Shown: positions 17,212 through 27,303, counted from the stretch's first letter. The stretch is 64,000 nt of DNA from Tissierellia bacterium (GCA_030529425.1 JAUMWX010000001.1:248001-312000); one strand, 5' to 3'. A program made the numbers and translations. Notes: generated from the letters alone by a model not told the origin.

Positions 17212-18231
17212 ATGAATTATATTGATTTTTTGAAAAAACTTGATGATAATAAGCTTAAAAACATTAACTTAATACAGGTTGTAGAACCGTATTTATACGA
17301 TAAAATGAAGAACATACTCAAGAGAGACTTTATCGGAGAAGAATTTCTTGATTTCAATTTCGAAAGATTTGATTTTGAAAAAATGACAATGGAAGAATTT
17401 GAAAGTTCAATTGAAACTCTCCCTTTCATGAGTGATAGGAAAATCATTCTTATCGAAAATATGATATTGGATAAAGATAAACTTAAGAAATATGAAGATA
17501 TTTTGGAATTTATGTCAAAGAAATTCCTCGACTTAAGTGAGTACAGTTATGTTTTCCTTACATGCTCAACTGAGAAACTTTTTAAGGGGAAGTTTGTTAA
17601 ACTCGTAGAAAAAAACGGAGATATAATTGAACTTCAGAGGTTGGACAGAAATCAATTAAACGGCTTTGTATCAAAGTTTTTTTTAAACTCGGATAAAAAG
17701 ATAAGTCTCAAATCCATAGGACTTATAAATACAAGGCTTGGCTATTTGGATAGGGATTCCAAGATAAATTTATTCGATGTTGAAAATGAACTTAAAAAAT
17801 TAATTCATAATATTAAGAGCACAAGCCCTACAGATGAAGAAATCGAAGATGCGATAACTCAAAATTTTGACGAGAAGATATTTTCATTGTTGGATGCGAT
17901 GATGGACGGAAATGCAAAAAAAGCGTTGACAATATACAAAAGAATGCAAGAAGAGGACCAATTTATGATCTTTTACATGATAGTTCGTCAGATCAGAAAT
18001 ATGATATGTGTGAGAGATATATATGAGAAGAAAATTTCTAAGGAAACCGGATTAAAATATACAGGGCTTAGTTATTTTGAATATGATAAATTAATGAGCA
18101 GGATTAAATTTTTTGATTTGCAGAAGTTATTGAGATTACACAGTATGTGTTATGAACTTGAAAAGGGGATAAAAACTTCTTCGGCGAGTATAGGCTTCGG
18201 AATAGAAAAACTTATTATCGGCTTTATGTGA
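17212..18231 (+). CDS. holA: DNA polymerase III delta subunit
   Basis: Subunit of the clamp loader that opens the beta clamp. The 339-residue length and organisation match HolA: an N-terminal AAA+-like domain without a functional P-loop, containing ETLPFMSDRKIILIENM (about 68-84) and LFKGKFVKLV, then the helical collar with NFDEKIFSLLDAMMDGNAKKAL and the C-terminal RQIRNMICVRD region. GAGGG precedes the ATG. The next gene starts 7 nt after the stop, so they are co-transcribed. Confidence 0.9.
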   Translation: MNYIDFLKKLDDNKLKNINLIQVVEPYLYDKMKNILKRDFIGEEFLDFNFERFDFEKMTMEEFESSIETLPFMSDRKIILIENMILDKDKLKKYEDILEFMSKKFLDLSEYSYVFLTCSTEKLFKGKFVKLVEKNGDIIELQRLDRNQLNGFVSKFFLNSDKKISLKSIGLINTRLGYLDRDSKINLFDVENELKKLIHNIKSTSPTDEEIEDAITQNFDEKIFSLLDAMMDGNAKKALTIYKRMQEEDQFMIFYMIVRQIRNMICVRDIYEKKISKETGLKYTGLSYFEYDKLMSRIKFFDLQKLLRLHSMCYELEKGIKTSSASIGFGIEKLIIGFM

Positions 18232-18238
18232 GGTTGGA

Positions 18239-19006
18239 ATGAAGACTTTATTAATCACTTTGGGAATTGTATTTTTAGTGATATTTATTTTACTTATATT
18301 AATATTATTTTTATTGAGAAGAGTATCAATAAGCCTTTTCGGAGTCCCGCATTTTATCGAAGGGTATTCAAGAATTAAAAAGGAAAGAGGAGAAAAACCG
18401 AAAAGTTTGAGCGGGATGGACGCTGTTTATACACCGCTTATTCAAAGAGATTTTCCTCAGATAAACATAGCTGAGTTGAAGGCGAAGGCAAGAGAGGATT
18501 TGGCTATTATATTCAATACTTTGGAAGCTAAAGATATGAAACTTGCCTCTTCATTAAGTCCGCTTCTGGCGGTAAAGCTTCAGGCGATGGTGGATGACTT
18601 GGTATCTAATAATTATACGGAGAGATTTGACGATGTTAAATTTCATCAAACAGTTATTTCAAATTATGTAAAAGAAAAGGGACTCGTGAAAATAGTATTG
18701 GAAATAGGAGTTGAATATTTCAATTATTTGCTTGATGATGAAGGAAAGCTTATAAGGGGAGATGACGAATTTAAGGTTCAGGATTCCTATGATGTCGTAT
18801 TGGCTTACATTCAGGACAAAGATAAGATGCAAAAGGCGGGATACAACTCCACCGGACTCGGATTAAATTGTCCGAATTGCGGTGCACCGATTAACAATTT
18901 GGGTGACAAATTCTGTATCTACTGTGGCACCGGATTCGTTGAAATAAATGTAAAAGCATGGCATGTGATTGATTTTGAGAATAACGACAAATTTGGGGTC
19001 AGGTAG
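18239..19006 (+). CDS. Membrane-anchored Tim44-like protein with C-terminal zinc ribbon
   Basis: The 255-residue product begins with a hydrophobic segment (about 4-27), continues with a Tim44/MBA1-like alpha-beta region (VKEKGLVKIVLEIGVEYFNYLLDDEGKLIRGDDEF) and ends in a zinc ribbon, CPNCGAP...CIYCGTG (about 216-237). Proteins of this layout are widespread in Firmicutes without a settled function; Tim44 similarity is a fold-level inference. Translationally linked to holA. Confidence 0.72.
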   Translation: MKTLLITLGIVFLVIFILLILILFLLRRVSISLFGVPHFIEGYSRIKKERGEKPKSLSGMDAVYTPLIQRDFPQINIAELKAKAREDLAIIFNTLEAKDMKLASSLSPLLAVKLQAMVDDLVSNNYTERFDDVKFHQTVISNYVKEKGLVKIVLEIGVEYFNYLLDDEGKLIRGDDEFKVQDSYDVVLAYIQDKDKMQKAGYNSTGLGLNCPNCGAPINNLGDKFCIYCGTGFVEINVKAWHVIDFENNDKFGVR

Positions 19007-19069
19007 CACTTGTATAAAGAATGATATAGCTGAAATATCGGATTTATGCGGTATTCTTATATAGAATAA

Positions 19070-19113
19070 AAAAAGATGTTGCAAGGTTTTATTACCGTGC
19101 AACATCTCTTTTT
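19070..19113. terminator. Bidirectional terminator between convergent genes
   Basis: AGATGTTGCA (19074-19083) pairs with TGCAACATCT (19098-19107); T-rich tails on both strands. It ends the holA operon and the leftward acetyltransferase gene. Confidence 0.85.
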
Positions 19114-19114
19114 A

Positions 19115-21115
19115 TCAGTCTTCAAGTTTTATTGGTCTCTTTGCGACTTTTTCAACCAAAGATAGAAGTGCTTCGGCACCGTCAAAATTCAAATGGGTGT
19201 TATCGGGTTCGAAGTATTCTTCTTTTCCTTCGGAAAAGGAGTACCAATCAACCAGGGTCAGGTTTTTGTGATTCGGTATGTTTTCCGCTATGGTTTCATT
19301 AACTCTGGATTCAAGAGCATCCGGAGTTCTTATATTTATAAAATATATATCGCTGTTAGGAAAATATGCCAATAAATCATCCATTTGTTCTATTGAGAAA
19401 ATCCCGTTCGTTCCAAGTTGCAATATTACCATTGTGTTTTTCGAATCCATATAGGAATATGACTCGGCAACTTCATAACTGTAATATAGTTGTCGACTTA
19501 TTTGAGCATCGACAACAGCGTTCGGATATTTTTCAAGCAAAGCTTCACCGAAATTAATCGCCAGCGAGTCTCCTATCAGCAGTAGCTTTTTATAAGGGGG
19601 CTCGGAAGTTTTGTTGTCGGATTTAAATTTTTCTTTTTCTTTCTCAGCCTTCTCTTTCTCCAATCGTTCTTTTTCCGCTTTTTCCCTTTCAAGCCTTTCT
19701 TTTTCCAACTTCTCTTTTTCAAGTTTTTCTTTTTCGGAGACCTTTTTTTCGATATTATCCTTCGAATCATTTTTTTGTTTTATTTCCGGCCTTACATCGA
19801 CTTTTTTTGAAGGTGGTGGCGTGTTCTTGTTATTTCCAACTTCAGTTTTTTTTCTTGTTTTTAATTCTCTTTTCATAACGAATGTTTCATCTTTTGCAAA
19901 AAGAGTTGATGTAAACGGCATTGCAAGTCCTGAAATTCCCATTGAAAATAGGACGAATACAAAAACTGCAGTTGAATATGCCAAAACTTTTTTTGTTGTG
20001 GAATTAAAGTTTTTAAATAGAGATTTTACATTTTTCCTGCTGAAAAATTCATTTTTAACAATGTAATCATAAAGTTTCTGACTTCCGATTGTCAGTAAAA
20101 TCGAAATGATTATTCTTATCAGATAAAACAGGTAGTTAGGATAGCCTATTTCTGAGCTGGGTCTGGTCAATACAAATACCGGGAAGTGCCATAAGTATAG
20201 CCCGTAGGAAATTTCACCTATATAGCTTATAGGTTTAAAACTCAATAATTTATATATCCATGAATTACTGTGACATGACGATATTATTATAATCATTGAT
20301 AGAACATCTATCGCAAAAAACCCGCCTCTGTAAAGAATGCTGTCACTTTCCAAAACTATTCTTGTCAGATATATAAATACGCAGATGCTGATTATTGATA
20401 TACCTGTAAGAATAATATTTTGTTTGGAAGTAAGCTTTCTTCCGAAGTTGTTTATAGGATAAATCAATGCGGTGACCGCACCGAAAAATATTGAGAAAAT
20501 TCGGGTGTCGGTTCCGTAGTAAACTCTATTTACATTTTCGGGATTGTATAAAAAAACATGCAGTAATAGAGAAGCGACTATGATGCCGATGATAAAATTA
20601 ATATAATTTGAGTTAAGTCTTTTTTTACTTTGATTTTTATTGAATAACACAAATGATATTATGAGTATTAAGATTGCCTGTACCAAAACTCCCATGTACC
20701 ATAAATGCTTGAATGGACTGATGGAGCTGAATTTGTCGAAATAGTCTATTTTTTGGATTATGTACCACCAATTGCTTTGGAAGATATAACTTGCCCAAGA
20801 ATCTTTAAAGGATTTTGCAAGCATATATTTATTAAAAAGTACCATGTAAATTAAAGTGAGTGTTATTGCCATGTACATCAGAGGAATAAATTTCTTAATC
20901 TTATCAAAAAATAAGCTTCCTATATTTAGATCTCTGTTTGAAGTATATTTCTTTTTAAGTGATGACATCACGAGATATCCGGACAGTACAAAGAATAAAT
21001 TAACTCCGAGAAAGCCTCCGGATAGGACTTTCACATCCATGTGATAGAGGATAACGGCTATGATGGCAATGGCTCTTATGCCGTTTATTCCATATAATCT
21101 TTTATTATTTTCCAT
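19115..21115 (-). CDS. oatA: OatA-type peptidoglycan O-acetyltransferase
   Basis: Transfers acetyl groups across the membrane onto cell-wall sugars, which blocks lysozyme. Residues 1-about 350 are an acyltransferase-3 domain with about ten helices (start LYGINGIRAIAIIAVILYHM, with the His in YHMD). An additional helix near 375-395 leads to an external, highly charged Glu/Lys repeat linker (about 445-500). The C-terminal SGNH hydrolase domain has LLIGDSLA, LGTNG and DNTHLNFDG, giving the Ser, Asp and His of the catalytic triad. The unusual coiled linker may span the wall. The function as OatA rather than another wall-polymer acyltransferase is an inference. Confidence 0.88.
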   Translation of the reverse strand: MENNKRLYGINGIRAIAIIAVILYHMDVKVLSGGFLGVNLFFVLSGYLVMSSLKKKYTSNRDLNIGSLFFDKIKKFIPLMYMAITLTLIYMVLFNKYMLAKSFKDSWASYIFQSNWWYIIQKIDYFDKFSSISPFKHLWYMGVLVQAILILIISFVLFNKNQSKKRLNSNYINFIIGIIVASLLLHVFLYNPENVNRVYYGTDTRIFSIFFGAVTALIYPINNFGRKLTSKQNIILTGISIISICVFIYLTRIVLESDSILYRGGFFAIDVLSMIIIISSCHSNSWIYKLLSFKPISYIGEISYGLYLWHFPVFVLTRPSSEIGYPNYLFYLIRIIISILLTIGSQKLYDYIVKNEFFSRKNVKSLFKNFNSTTKKVLAYSTAVFVFVLFSMGISGLAMPFTSTLFAKDETFVMKRELKTRKKTEVGNNKNTPPPSKKVDVRPEIKQKNDSKDNIEKKVSEKEKLEKEKLEKERLEREKAEKERLEKEKAEKEKEKFKSDNKTSEPPYKKLLLIGDSLAINFGEALLEKYPNAVVDAQISRQLYYSYEVAESYSYMDSKNTMVILQLGTNGIFSIEQMDDLLAYFPNSDIYFINIRTPDALESRVNETIAENIPNHKNLTLVDWYSFSEGKEEYFEPDNTHLNFDGAEALLSLVEKVAKRPIKLED

Positions 21116-21191
21116 ATAGTTTAACCCCTGTATGTTTTTATATGTATTATATATTTTTCTTTTGAATTTGTTAAGTTTAAAGGCAAATAAA

Positions 21192-21212
21192 AAAAGCTGT
21201 TTGACAGCTTTT
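21192..21212 (-). terminator. Terminator of rpsT
   Basis: AAAAGCTGT (21192-21200) pairs with ACAGCTTTT (21204-21212); a T-run follows in the leftward direction. Confidence 0.85.
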
Positions 21213-21213
21213 G

Positions 21214-21483
21214 TTATGCAATACTTGCTTTATTTAATTTTCTCTGTAATTGACTAGTTTTTCTTGAGGCAGCATTTGTATGGATTACATTGTCAAGTGA
21301 TGCTCTTTTTAATTTCTTGTCAATTAATTTTAATAATTCTTTAGCTTCGTCAAAATTGTTTGATTCAACCGCTAAATCGAATTTTTTAATATAAGTTTTA
21401 ATTTCACTTTTAACGCTTTTATTTTTTAAAGTTTGTCTTTTAGCAACTTCAATTCTTTTTATTGCAGATTTAATATTTGCCAT
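21214..21483 (-). CDS. rpsT: 30S ribosomal protein S20
   Basis: An 89-residue basic helical protein that binds 16S rRNA. It begins MANIKSAIKRIEVAKRQTLKNKSVKS and has the conserved IHTNAASRKTSQLQRKLN near the C-terminus. Strong ribosome site (GAGGAGGTG). It is a single-gene unit with its own promoter (21528-21556) and terminator. Confidence 0.98.
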   Translation of the reverse strand: MANIKSAIKRIEVAKRQTLKNKSVKSEIKTYIKKFDLAVESNNFDEAKELLKLIDKKLKRASLDNVIHTNAASRKTSQLQRKLNKASIA

Positions 21484-21527
21484 TTCTTCACCTCCTCAAG
21501 CTTTATCTCATATAAATAACATCAGTT

Positions 21528-21556
21528 AGTATATCATATGTTTGGTTCAAAATCAA
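21528..21556 (-). promoter_or_regulatory. Promoter of rpsT
   Basis: Read leftward: TTGATT (21551-21556), 17-nt spacer ending in TGA, TATACT (21528-21533). Confidence 0.7.
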
Positions 21557-21653
21557 GATAAATATTTCCGTACAATAATTTATATGATATAATTAATACT
21601 AACAAAAATGTGATATGATTGTAAATACCAAATGATAATAAGTGGGGATTATT

Positions 21654-22226
21654 ATGAATGAAGATAGAGATATAAATGAAATAATAGATAAAAAAACTGA
21701 TAAAAAAACCGGTAAATCTATAGTAATTGAGTGGGTAAGATCTATACTTATTGCCATATTAATAGCTTTTGCCGTTAAAAGCTTGATATTTGAGCCGACT
21801 AAAATCGTGGGATCATCAATGGAAACTACACTGCACAACGGTGACAGAGTAATTGTGAACAAGATTGTTTTGAAGTTGAGAGAATTAAAACGAGGGGATA
21901 TAGTCGTAATAAAATTTGATTCAAATAATGATTATATCAAGAGATTGGTGGGATTGCCCGGTGAATATATACAGTTGATTGACGGGAAAATATATATAAA
22001 CGGAAAGGTATATAACGAAGATTATATCAATTCGGATTATACTCATTCCGTAAACGGATCCGAATGGAAATTGGGAGAAGATGAGTATTTCGTGATGGGA
22101 GATAACAGACTTCCGGGAAAGAGCAGAGATTCCAGAGATTTTGGTGCGGTTAATTTAAGCAGGATTAAAGGGGTTGCGAATTTTAGATTTTATCCCTTTG
22201 GAGAGGCGTTTGGTTGGATTGAATAA
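21654..22226 (+). CDS. lepB: Signal peptidase I (first of tandem pair)
   Basis: Cleaves signal peptides from exported proteins outside the membrane. It has a cytoplasmic basic start, one membrane helix (about 27-46), the catalytic Ser in GSSMETTL, the catalytic Lys in DYIKRLVGLPGE and the box E GDNRLPGKSRDSRDFG. I start at the ATG at 21654, which has GGGG 6 nt upstream; a GTG four codons earlier precedes that site. An extended -10 (TGATATAAT, 21585-21593) lies upstream. Its stop overlaps the start of a second signal peptidase. Confidence 0.94.
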   Translation: MNEDRDINEIIDKKTDKKTGKSIVIEWVRSILIAILIAFAVKSLIFEPTKIVGSSMETTLHNGDRVIVNKIVLKLRELKRGDIVVIKFDSNNDYIKRLVGLPGEYIQLIDGKIYINGKVYNEDYINSDYTHSVNGSEWKLGEDEYFVMGDNRLPGKSRDSRDFGAVNLSRIKGVANFRFYPFGEAFGWIE

Positions 22227-22771
22227 TGGTGGATAAAAGAATAATTGATAAAAGAAGAATCAGAAAAATTAAAAATAAGGAAAAGAGATTAAAAAAACTG
22301 AGAATATTAAAATATATTATTCCCATAGGGATAATCTTATTTATATTGATAAACAAGTTCATTTTATCGATTGTTACCGTCGAAGGAAGATCTATGGAGC
22401 CGACTCTTAGGGAAGGGAGCAATATTATTGTATCAAAAGTAAGATTGGGAAATGATCTTAAGAGAAATGACATAGTCATTTTGGTTGGAAATGATGACAG
22501 ACAATACATTAAAAGAATAATCGGGTTACCCGGAGAATTTATTCAAATAGATCAGGGCAAGGTTTATGTAAACGGTCAGGAATTGGATGAACCGTATATA
22601 GGAAACATAAAGACGGAGGTTTATAATACGAATAAATGGAGAGTCGGAGAAGATGAATACTTTGTCCTTGGGGACAACAGGCGACTGAACGATTCTAAAG
22701 ATTCACGGATATTTGGAAATGTGAAAGAAAATCAGATTATTGGGAAAATGATATACAAACTAGGTAAATAG
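22226..22771 (+). CDS. lepB: Signal peptidase I (second of tandem pair)
   Basis: The 181-residue paralogue of the preceding gene has a strongly basic start (about 1-28, RIIDKRRIRKIKNKEKR), one membrane helix (about 29-47), catalytic Ser in GRSMEPTL, Lys in YIKRIIGLPGE and box E GDNRRLNDSKDSRIFG. The pair overlaps by 1 nt (TAATG), so they are translated together. Divergence in sequence outside the catalytic boxes suggests an old duplication with distinct substrate preferences. Confidence 0.94.
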   Translation: MVDKRIIDKRRIRKIKNKEKRLKKLRILKYIIPIGIILFILINKFILSIVTVEGRSMEPTLREGSNIIVSKVRLGNDLKRNDIVILVGNDDRQYIKRIIGLPGEFIQIDQGKVYVNGQELDEPYIGNIKTEVYNTNKWRVGEDEYFVLGDNRRLNDSKDSRIFGNVKENQIIGKMIYKLGK

Positions 22772-22782
22772 CTGGAGGATAA

Positions 22783-24597
22783 ATGGAAATTAATAAAGAA
22801 AATATTAGGAATTTTTCTATTATTGCACATATTGATCATGGAAAATCAACTCTTGCGGACAGATTGATTGAAAAAACCGGTGCTCTTACACAAAGAGAAA
22901 TGAGTGACAGGTTGCTTGATTCTATGGAGTTGGAAAAAGAAAGAGGAATTACAATCAAATTAAAAGCTGTAAAGATTTTTTATGATGCAAGGGATGGAAA
23001 AAGATATGTATTAAATCTTATTGACACTCCGGGGCATGTAGATTTCAATTATGAAGTTTCGAGGTCTTTGGCTGCGTGTGAAGGAGCTCTTTTAATAGTT
23101 GACGCGACTCAGGGAGTGGAGGCTCAGACACTTGCAAATACTTATTTGGCAATGGATCAGGATTTAGAAATTATTCCGGTTATTAACAAGATAGATTTGC
23201 CTTCGGCAAGAATTGATGAAGTAAAAGAAGAAATAGAAGAAATACTTGGTTTTGACACGGATGAAACACCCCTTATTTCTGCAAAAGAAGGCTTGAATAT
23301 AGAAGATGTTTTGGAAGCTATCGTGAATAAAATTCCGGCTCCCGAAGGCGATGAGAAAGCGCCGTTAAAAGCCATGATATTTGATTCATATTATGATCCG
23401 TATAAGGGGGTTGTAATGTATGTCAGAGTTGTTGACGGTGCAATTAAGCCCGGGATGGAAATAATGATGATGTCGAACAAGGCGAGATTTGAAGTTACCG
23501 AAGTCGGTTACACGATGAGAGGGCAGTTCAAGACGGAGGGACTTACAGTCGGAGATGTAGGATATGTGGTTGCATCCATAAAAAATATTAAGGAAGCAAG
23601 TGTCGGAGATACCATAACAGATTTTAACAATCAGGCCAAAGAGCCTCTTCCCGGATATAAGGAAGTTCAACCCATGGTCTATTCCGGACTTTATCCTGCG
23701 GAAGGAGAGTCATACAACAATATTAGAGAGGCTCTTGAAAAATTGAAAGTAAATGATGCTTCTTTGGTTTTTGAACCGGAGTCGTCAGTTGCGCTTGGCT
23801 TTGGGTTCAGAACCGGATTTTTGGGTCTTTTGCATATGGAAATTATTCAAGAAAGGCTTGACAGGGAATTTAATCTTGATATCATTGCGACTGCGCCATC
23901 CGTAATATATAAAATTCATCTGAAAAATGGTGAACAGAAGGATATCCAGAACCCTACGGATTTTCCGAATGAAACATTGATAGACTATATTGAGGAACCG
24001 ATGGTTGAGGCGGCGATAATGACTCCTGAAACTTACATCGGCTCGATAATGGAACTTTGTCAGGAGAGGAGAGGGACTTTTGTAGATATGTCCTATCTTG
24101 ATAAGAATAGGGTAACTATTAAATATATACTTCCTCTAAACGAAGTTATCTATGACTTTTTTGACGCTCTGAAATCAAAGACAAAAGGATATGCATCATT
24201 CGACTATGAATATAAGGGGTATCAAAAATCTGATCTGGTTAAACTTGACATTCTTTTGAATGGTGAAGTGGTGGATGCTTTGTCGATTATTGTCCATCGT
24301 GACAAATCATACGAAAGAGGCAGGAAAATTGCAACCAAATTAAAGGACGAAATTCCTAGACATCAGTTTGCTATACCTGTACAAGCGGCAATTGGAGCAA
24401 AGGTCATTGCCAGAGAAACGGTAAGGGCTTTGAGAAAAGATGTTTTGGCAAAGTGTTACGGCGGAGATATTTCAAGAAAGAAGAAATTGTTGGAAAAGCA
24501 AAAAGAAGGAAAGAAGAGAATGCGTTCCGTCGGAGTTGTTCAAGTTCCTCAAGAAGCCTTCCTATCAGTGCTTAAGTATGATGAAGATGAGAAATAG
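22783..24597 (+). CDS. lepA: Elongation factor 4 (LepA)
   Basis: Ribosome-associated GTPase that back-translocates or remodels stalled ribosomes. It has the G1 motif HIDHGKST, the switch [14 protein letters not shown], and the LepA-specific C-terminal domain with the end [11 protein letters not shown]. Length 604 is normal. The ribosome site is GGAGG, 11 nt after the second signal peptidase stop. The lepB-lepA linkage is classical in many bacteria. Confidence 0.98.
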   Translation: MEINKENIRNFSIIAHIDHGKSTLADRLIEKTGALTQREMSDRLLDSMELEKERGITIKLKAVKIFYDARDGKRYVLNLIDTPGHVDFNYEVSRSLAACEGALLIVDATQGVEAQTLANTYLAMDQDLEIIPVINKIDLPSARIDEVKEEIEEILGFDTDETPLISAKEGLNIEDVLEAIVNKIPAPEGDEKAPLKAMIFDSYYDPYKGVVMYVRVVDGAIKPGMEIMMMSNKARFEVTEVGYTMRGQFKTEGLTVGDVGYVVASIKNIKEASVGDTITDFNNQAKEPLPGYKEVQPMVYSGLYPAEGESYNNIREALEKLKVNDASLVFEPESSVALGFGFRTGFLGLLHMEIIQERLDREFNLDIIATAPSVIYKIHLKNGEQKDIQNPTDFPNETLIDYIEEPMVEAAIMTPETYIGSIMELCQERRGTFVDMSYLDKNRVTIKYILPLNEVIYDFFDALKSKTKGYASFDYEYKGYQKSDLVKLDILLNGEVVDALSIIVHRDKSYERGRKIATKLKDEIPRHQFAIPVQAAIGAKVIARETVRALRKDVLAKCYGGDISRKKKLLEKQKEGKKRMRSVGVVQVPQEAFLSVLKYDEDEK

Positions 24598-24604
24598 AAT
24601 TGTT

Positions 24605-24633
24605 AATAAGCTCGTTTTGCGAGCTTATTTTTG
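24605..24633 (+). terminator. Terminator between lepA and hemW
   Basis: AATAAGCTCG (24605-24614), loop TTTTG, CGAGCTTATT (24620-24629), then T-run. The hemW start follows only 10 nt later, so some read-through or a downstream start is needed for hemW. Confidence 0.75.
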
Positions 24634-24642
24634 TGAGGGAGC

Positions 24643-25767
24643 ATGAAAAAAGGTTTATATATACACATTCCGTTCTGCCCATACAAATGTCATTATTGTG
24701 ACTTTTTAACATTTGTAAATGCAGATGGAATGGTTGAGAAATATGTCGAATATCTGAAACGGGAAATCAACTTCTATAGGGGAAAAAAGATAGAAATTGA
24801 TTCAATATTTATAGGCGGAGGAACTCCTTCTTACATTGATTCAAAGTATATAAAAGATATTATGCTTGAGGTATATAGCGTATTTGAAGTGGATGCGGAT
24901 TCAGAGATTTCAATAGAAATGAATCCGAATACAATTTCAAAAACAAAAATTGAGGATTATCTGGAGGTCAATATTAACCGGTTTTCTTTAGGTGTTCAGA
25001 CATTTGATGATGAAATATTGAAAATACTGGGTAGGGGACACAAAAGAATTGATATTATTAAAGATATTAAAATGATGAGGGGATCGGGAGTAAAAAATAT
25101 ATCAATAGATATGATGATGGGCAACCCCAAACAGGATATGGATATTTTGAAATTCGATGTCTCCAATGCTCTCAGTTTAAATGTTGAGCATATATCATAC
25201 TATTCTCTAATCCTTGAAGAGAGAACATTATTTGAGTATTGGCTGAAACACGGTAAAATTGAGTTGTTCGATGATGATCTTGAGAGAGAAATGTATCATT
25301 TCGTCAAGACAAAATTAAAAGAAAATGGATATCAGCATTATGAAACATCCAACTTTGCCAAGGAGGGCAAAAAAAGCAGACATAATATGAAATATTGGAA
25401 TCTTTCGCCTTACATAGGCGTTGGATTGGGAGCGGCATCAAATATCGGATTGAAAAGATTCAAAAACTTTACGAAGTTTAAAAATTATTTTGATTCTATC
25501 GACAATGGAAAGCTTCCGATAATGGAAGTTGAAAAGCTCAACATGGAAGAAAGAGAAAAAGAGTTCATTATAATGAATTTGAGGATGATGGACGGATTTT
25601 CCATCCCGAAAATCAATGATAAATTCGGCATTGATTTTATCGAAAAGTATAAGGACATCATTAAGAAGCATTGTGAATTCGGAAATGTAAAAATTGAAAA
25701 TGAAAGGTTTATGTTTACGGAGCGGGGGATTGATTTAAGTAACCAGTTCTATGTCGACATAATATAG
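24643..25767 (+). CDS. hemW: HemW-like radical SAM protein
   Basis: Radical SAM family protein related to oxygen-independent coproporphyrinogen oxidase; HemW itself acts as a heme chaperone rather than an oxidase. The N-terminal YIHIPFCPYKCHYCDF has the CxxxCxxC iron-sulfur motif (about residues 12-19) without the extra Cys of HemN. IFIGGGTPS and the C-terminal HemN_C region are present. Length 374 is typical of HemW. No heme synthesis genes are near. Ribosome site GAGGGAG. Confidence 0.9.
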   Translation: MKKGLYIHIPFCPYKCHYCDFLTFVNADGMVEKYVEYLKREINFYRGKKIEIDSIFIGGGTPSYIDSKYIKDIMLEVYSVFEVDADSEISIEMNPNTISKTKIEDYLEVNINRFSLGVQTFDDEILKILGRGHKRIDIIKDIKMMRGSGVKNISIDMMMGNPKQDMDILKFDVSNALSLNVEHISYYSLILEERTLFEYWLKHGKIELFDDDLEREMYHFVKTKLKENGYQHYETSNFAKEGKKSRHNMKYWNLSPYIGVGLGAASNIGLKRFKNFTKFKNYFDSIDNGKLPIMEVEKLNMEEREKEFIIMNLRMMDGFSIPKINDKFGIDFIEKYKDIIKKHCEFGNVKIENERFMFTERGIDLSNQFYVDII

Positions 25768-25782
25768 CGGTGAAAATAAATT

Positions 25783-25858
25783 AAAACGAGGCAACACGAC
25801 AACTCTCTTTAATGGGATATTCCAATTTTAGGGATTGTTTTCATATTGCCTCGTTTTT
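25783..25858. terminator. Long-loop inverted repeat, probable bidirectional terminator
   Basis: AAAACGAGGCAA (25783-25794) pairs perfectly with TTGCCTCGTTTT (25846-25857) across a 51-nt loop and has T-rich ends both ways. A second small hairpin, CAACTT/AAGTTG at 25878-25893 followed by TTTTT, comes next. The remainder of this gap to 25980 shows nothing else. Confidence 0.6.
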
Positions 25859-25980
25859 AGGGTTTATAGGTCTATGTCAACTTTTAGAAGTTGTTTTTAC
25901 AAATAGACATTTGGAAAGTAATCTAATTTTCGAATTTCTCACGGTTCAAACTTATCAGGATATATAATTCTTGTCATAAG

Positions 25981-27294
25981 TTATTTTGTAGGATTTCCTA
26001 CGATTCCCACAAATACAGGATTGTTCAATGTATCTTTCAATATAAACATGAAAGGTTTGTTTAGAATCATATCTGCAAGCTTTTCTTTTTCAGGAGGTTT
26101 TGCGGTAGCTTTCATCCCGACTTCAGTATATGATGCAGCTTCTACTCCTTTATTGTTAAGTATAAAATTGTTTAATTGTCTTGCGCTGCTTACATACACA
26201 TTTCTTCCATATTTTTCTCTTTCATACATTTTGGAAAAGTTTGCTTCGCTTGGATTAAAAATGTTCTCAATTCCCATGGAATCAAGCATTTGCTTTAAGT
26301 CTACTTCGTTTTTGAAATTATATAGAGGAATTTTCCAATTCACGGTGTAGTAATCGTATTTTTTATTTGAAAATGCATAGTTCATAAACTTTTCATCCTG
26401 TGCCAAATCATATATCGACTTTCCTTCATCAGGAAGAATAAATTCGATATGATAATCATTTTTGAAATATAATTTTGAGAACATGGCATCTTCATTTTTT
26501 ACGAAACCGCAATTTTCCACAGAGTTATTCATATAGTCGACTTCCACATTTTTTCCGTCTCTTAAAAAGAAGTTATCCTTATCATTTTTTTTCGTTAGAA
26601 ATTCTTCTCTCCAATCGGATTTGAAGTATACGGTATTTAATATAAATAGAACACTTGCGGCATCGGCTTCTATTTTAGGCTCTATCAAGTTGTTTGTTTT
26701 AATTCGCACCCATTTTTCCATTTCGGAAAGGGTGTTTTGATCGTTCAGTTTTTCTGAGTAAACTTCGCTGTAGTGGAAATTTTTAACTTTTTCCAAATAA
26801 TCTTTTTTTATAAATTCTTTGAAATCTTTATCCGCCCAAACTGAGTCGCTGATAACAATCTTTCCATTTTCATCCTTTTGATTTAACATTTTTTTATAGT
26901 TGCTCACATTGTTCCTTAAAAATTCGATATCGTCCATATTTAACAGATTAAGCAGTTCGGTCAAAGTTTTCTGATCGGAGCCTTCTGTTAAGGTTGAGAA
27001 GGCGAAATAAAAACTCATTGGAGATATAACCAGATTTTCATTGTTTTTATCGGATTTGAAATAATATCTTGACAACTTATTTGAAAATGATTTGTATTTA
27101 TCCGAAAAATCATCTTCAATAGGAGTTTTCTCACTATCGAACTCGCCTATTTCGATAGGAGAGTTAATTGCTTTTGCCTTCATTTCTTCTTTGGATGTGT
27201 TTTTTTTATCATCATTAGAGTCGCCCTTATTACAAGCCGATACAATTGTAAGGATAATTATTAAACATAATATAATTGAAATTATTTTTTTCAT
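25981..27294 (-). CDS. Serpin-family lipoprotein (downstream member of pair)
   Basis: A serine or cysteine protease inhibitor of the serpin fold. The N-terminus is a lipoprotein signal with Cys at 21 (IVSAC), followed by a linker and a complete serpin domain of about 370 residues: ENLVISPMSFYFAFSTLTEGS, FILNTVYFKSDW and the C-terminal KPFMFILKD...PVFVGIVGNP. The hinge of the reactive-centre loop is GVEAASYTEV, close to the inhibitory GTEAAxAT pattern; counting from the hinge puts P1-P1' near Thr-Ala in MKATAK. It lies 9 nt after the second serpin gene and has a TAAGGAG site. Its target protease is unknown. Confidence 0.92.
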   Translation of the reverse strand: MKKIISIILCLIIILTIVSACNKGDSNDDKKNTSKEEMKAKAINSPIEIGEFDSEKTPIEDDFSDKYKSFSNKLSRYYFKSDKNNENLVISPMSFYFAFSTLTEGSDQKTLTELLNLLNMDDIEFLRNNVSNYKKMLNQKDENGKIVISDSVWADKDFKEFIKKDYLEKVKNFHYSEVYSEKLNDQNTLSEMEKWVRIKTNNLIEPKIEADAASVLFILNTVYFKSDWREEFLTKKNDKDNFFLRDGKNVEVDYMNNSVENCGFVKNEDAMFSKLYFKNDYHIEFILPDEGKSIYDLAQDEKFMNYAFSNKKYDYYTVNWKIPLYNFKNEVDLKQMLDSMGIENIFNPSEANFSKMYEREKYGRNVYVSSARQLNNFILNNKGVEAASYTEVGMKATAKPPEKEKLADMILNKPFMFILKDTLNNPVFVGIVGNPTK

Positions 27295-27303
27295 ATTTGC
27301 TCC

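Noticed and set aside
19611..20066. Rightward 151-residue Ser/Phe-rich frame
   Set aside because: It is the complement of the Glu/Lys linker of the O-acetyltransferase; the Ser/Phe repeats are a by-product of that.
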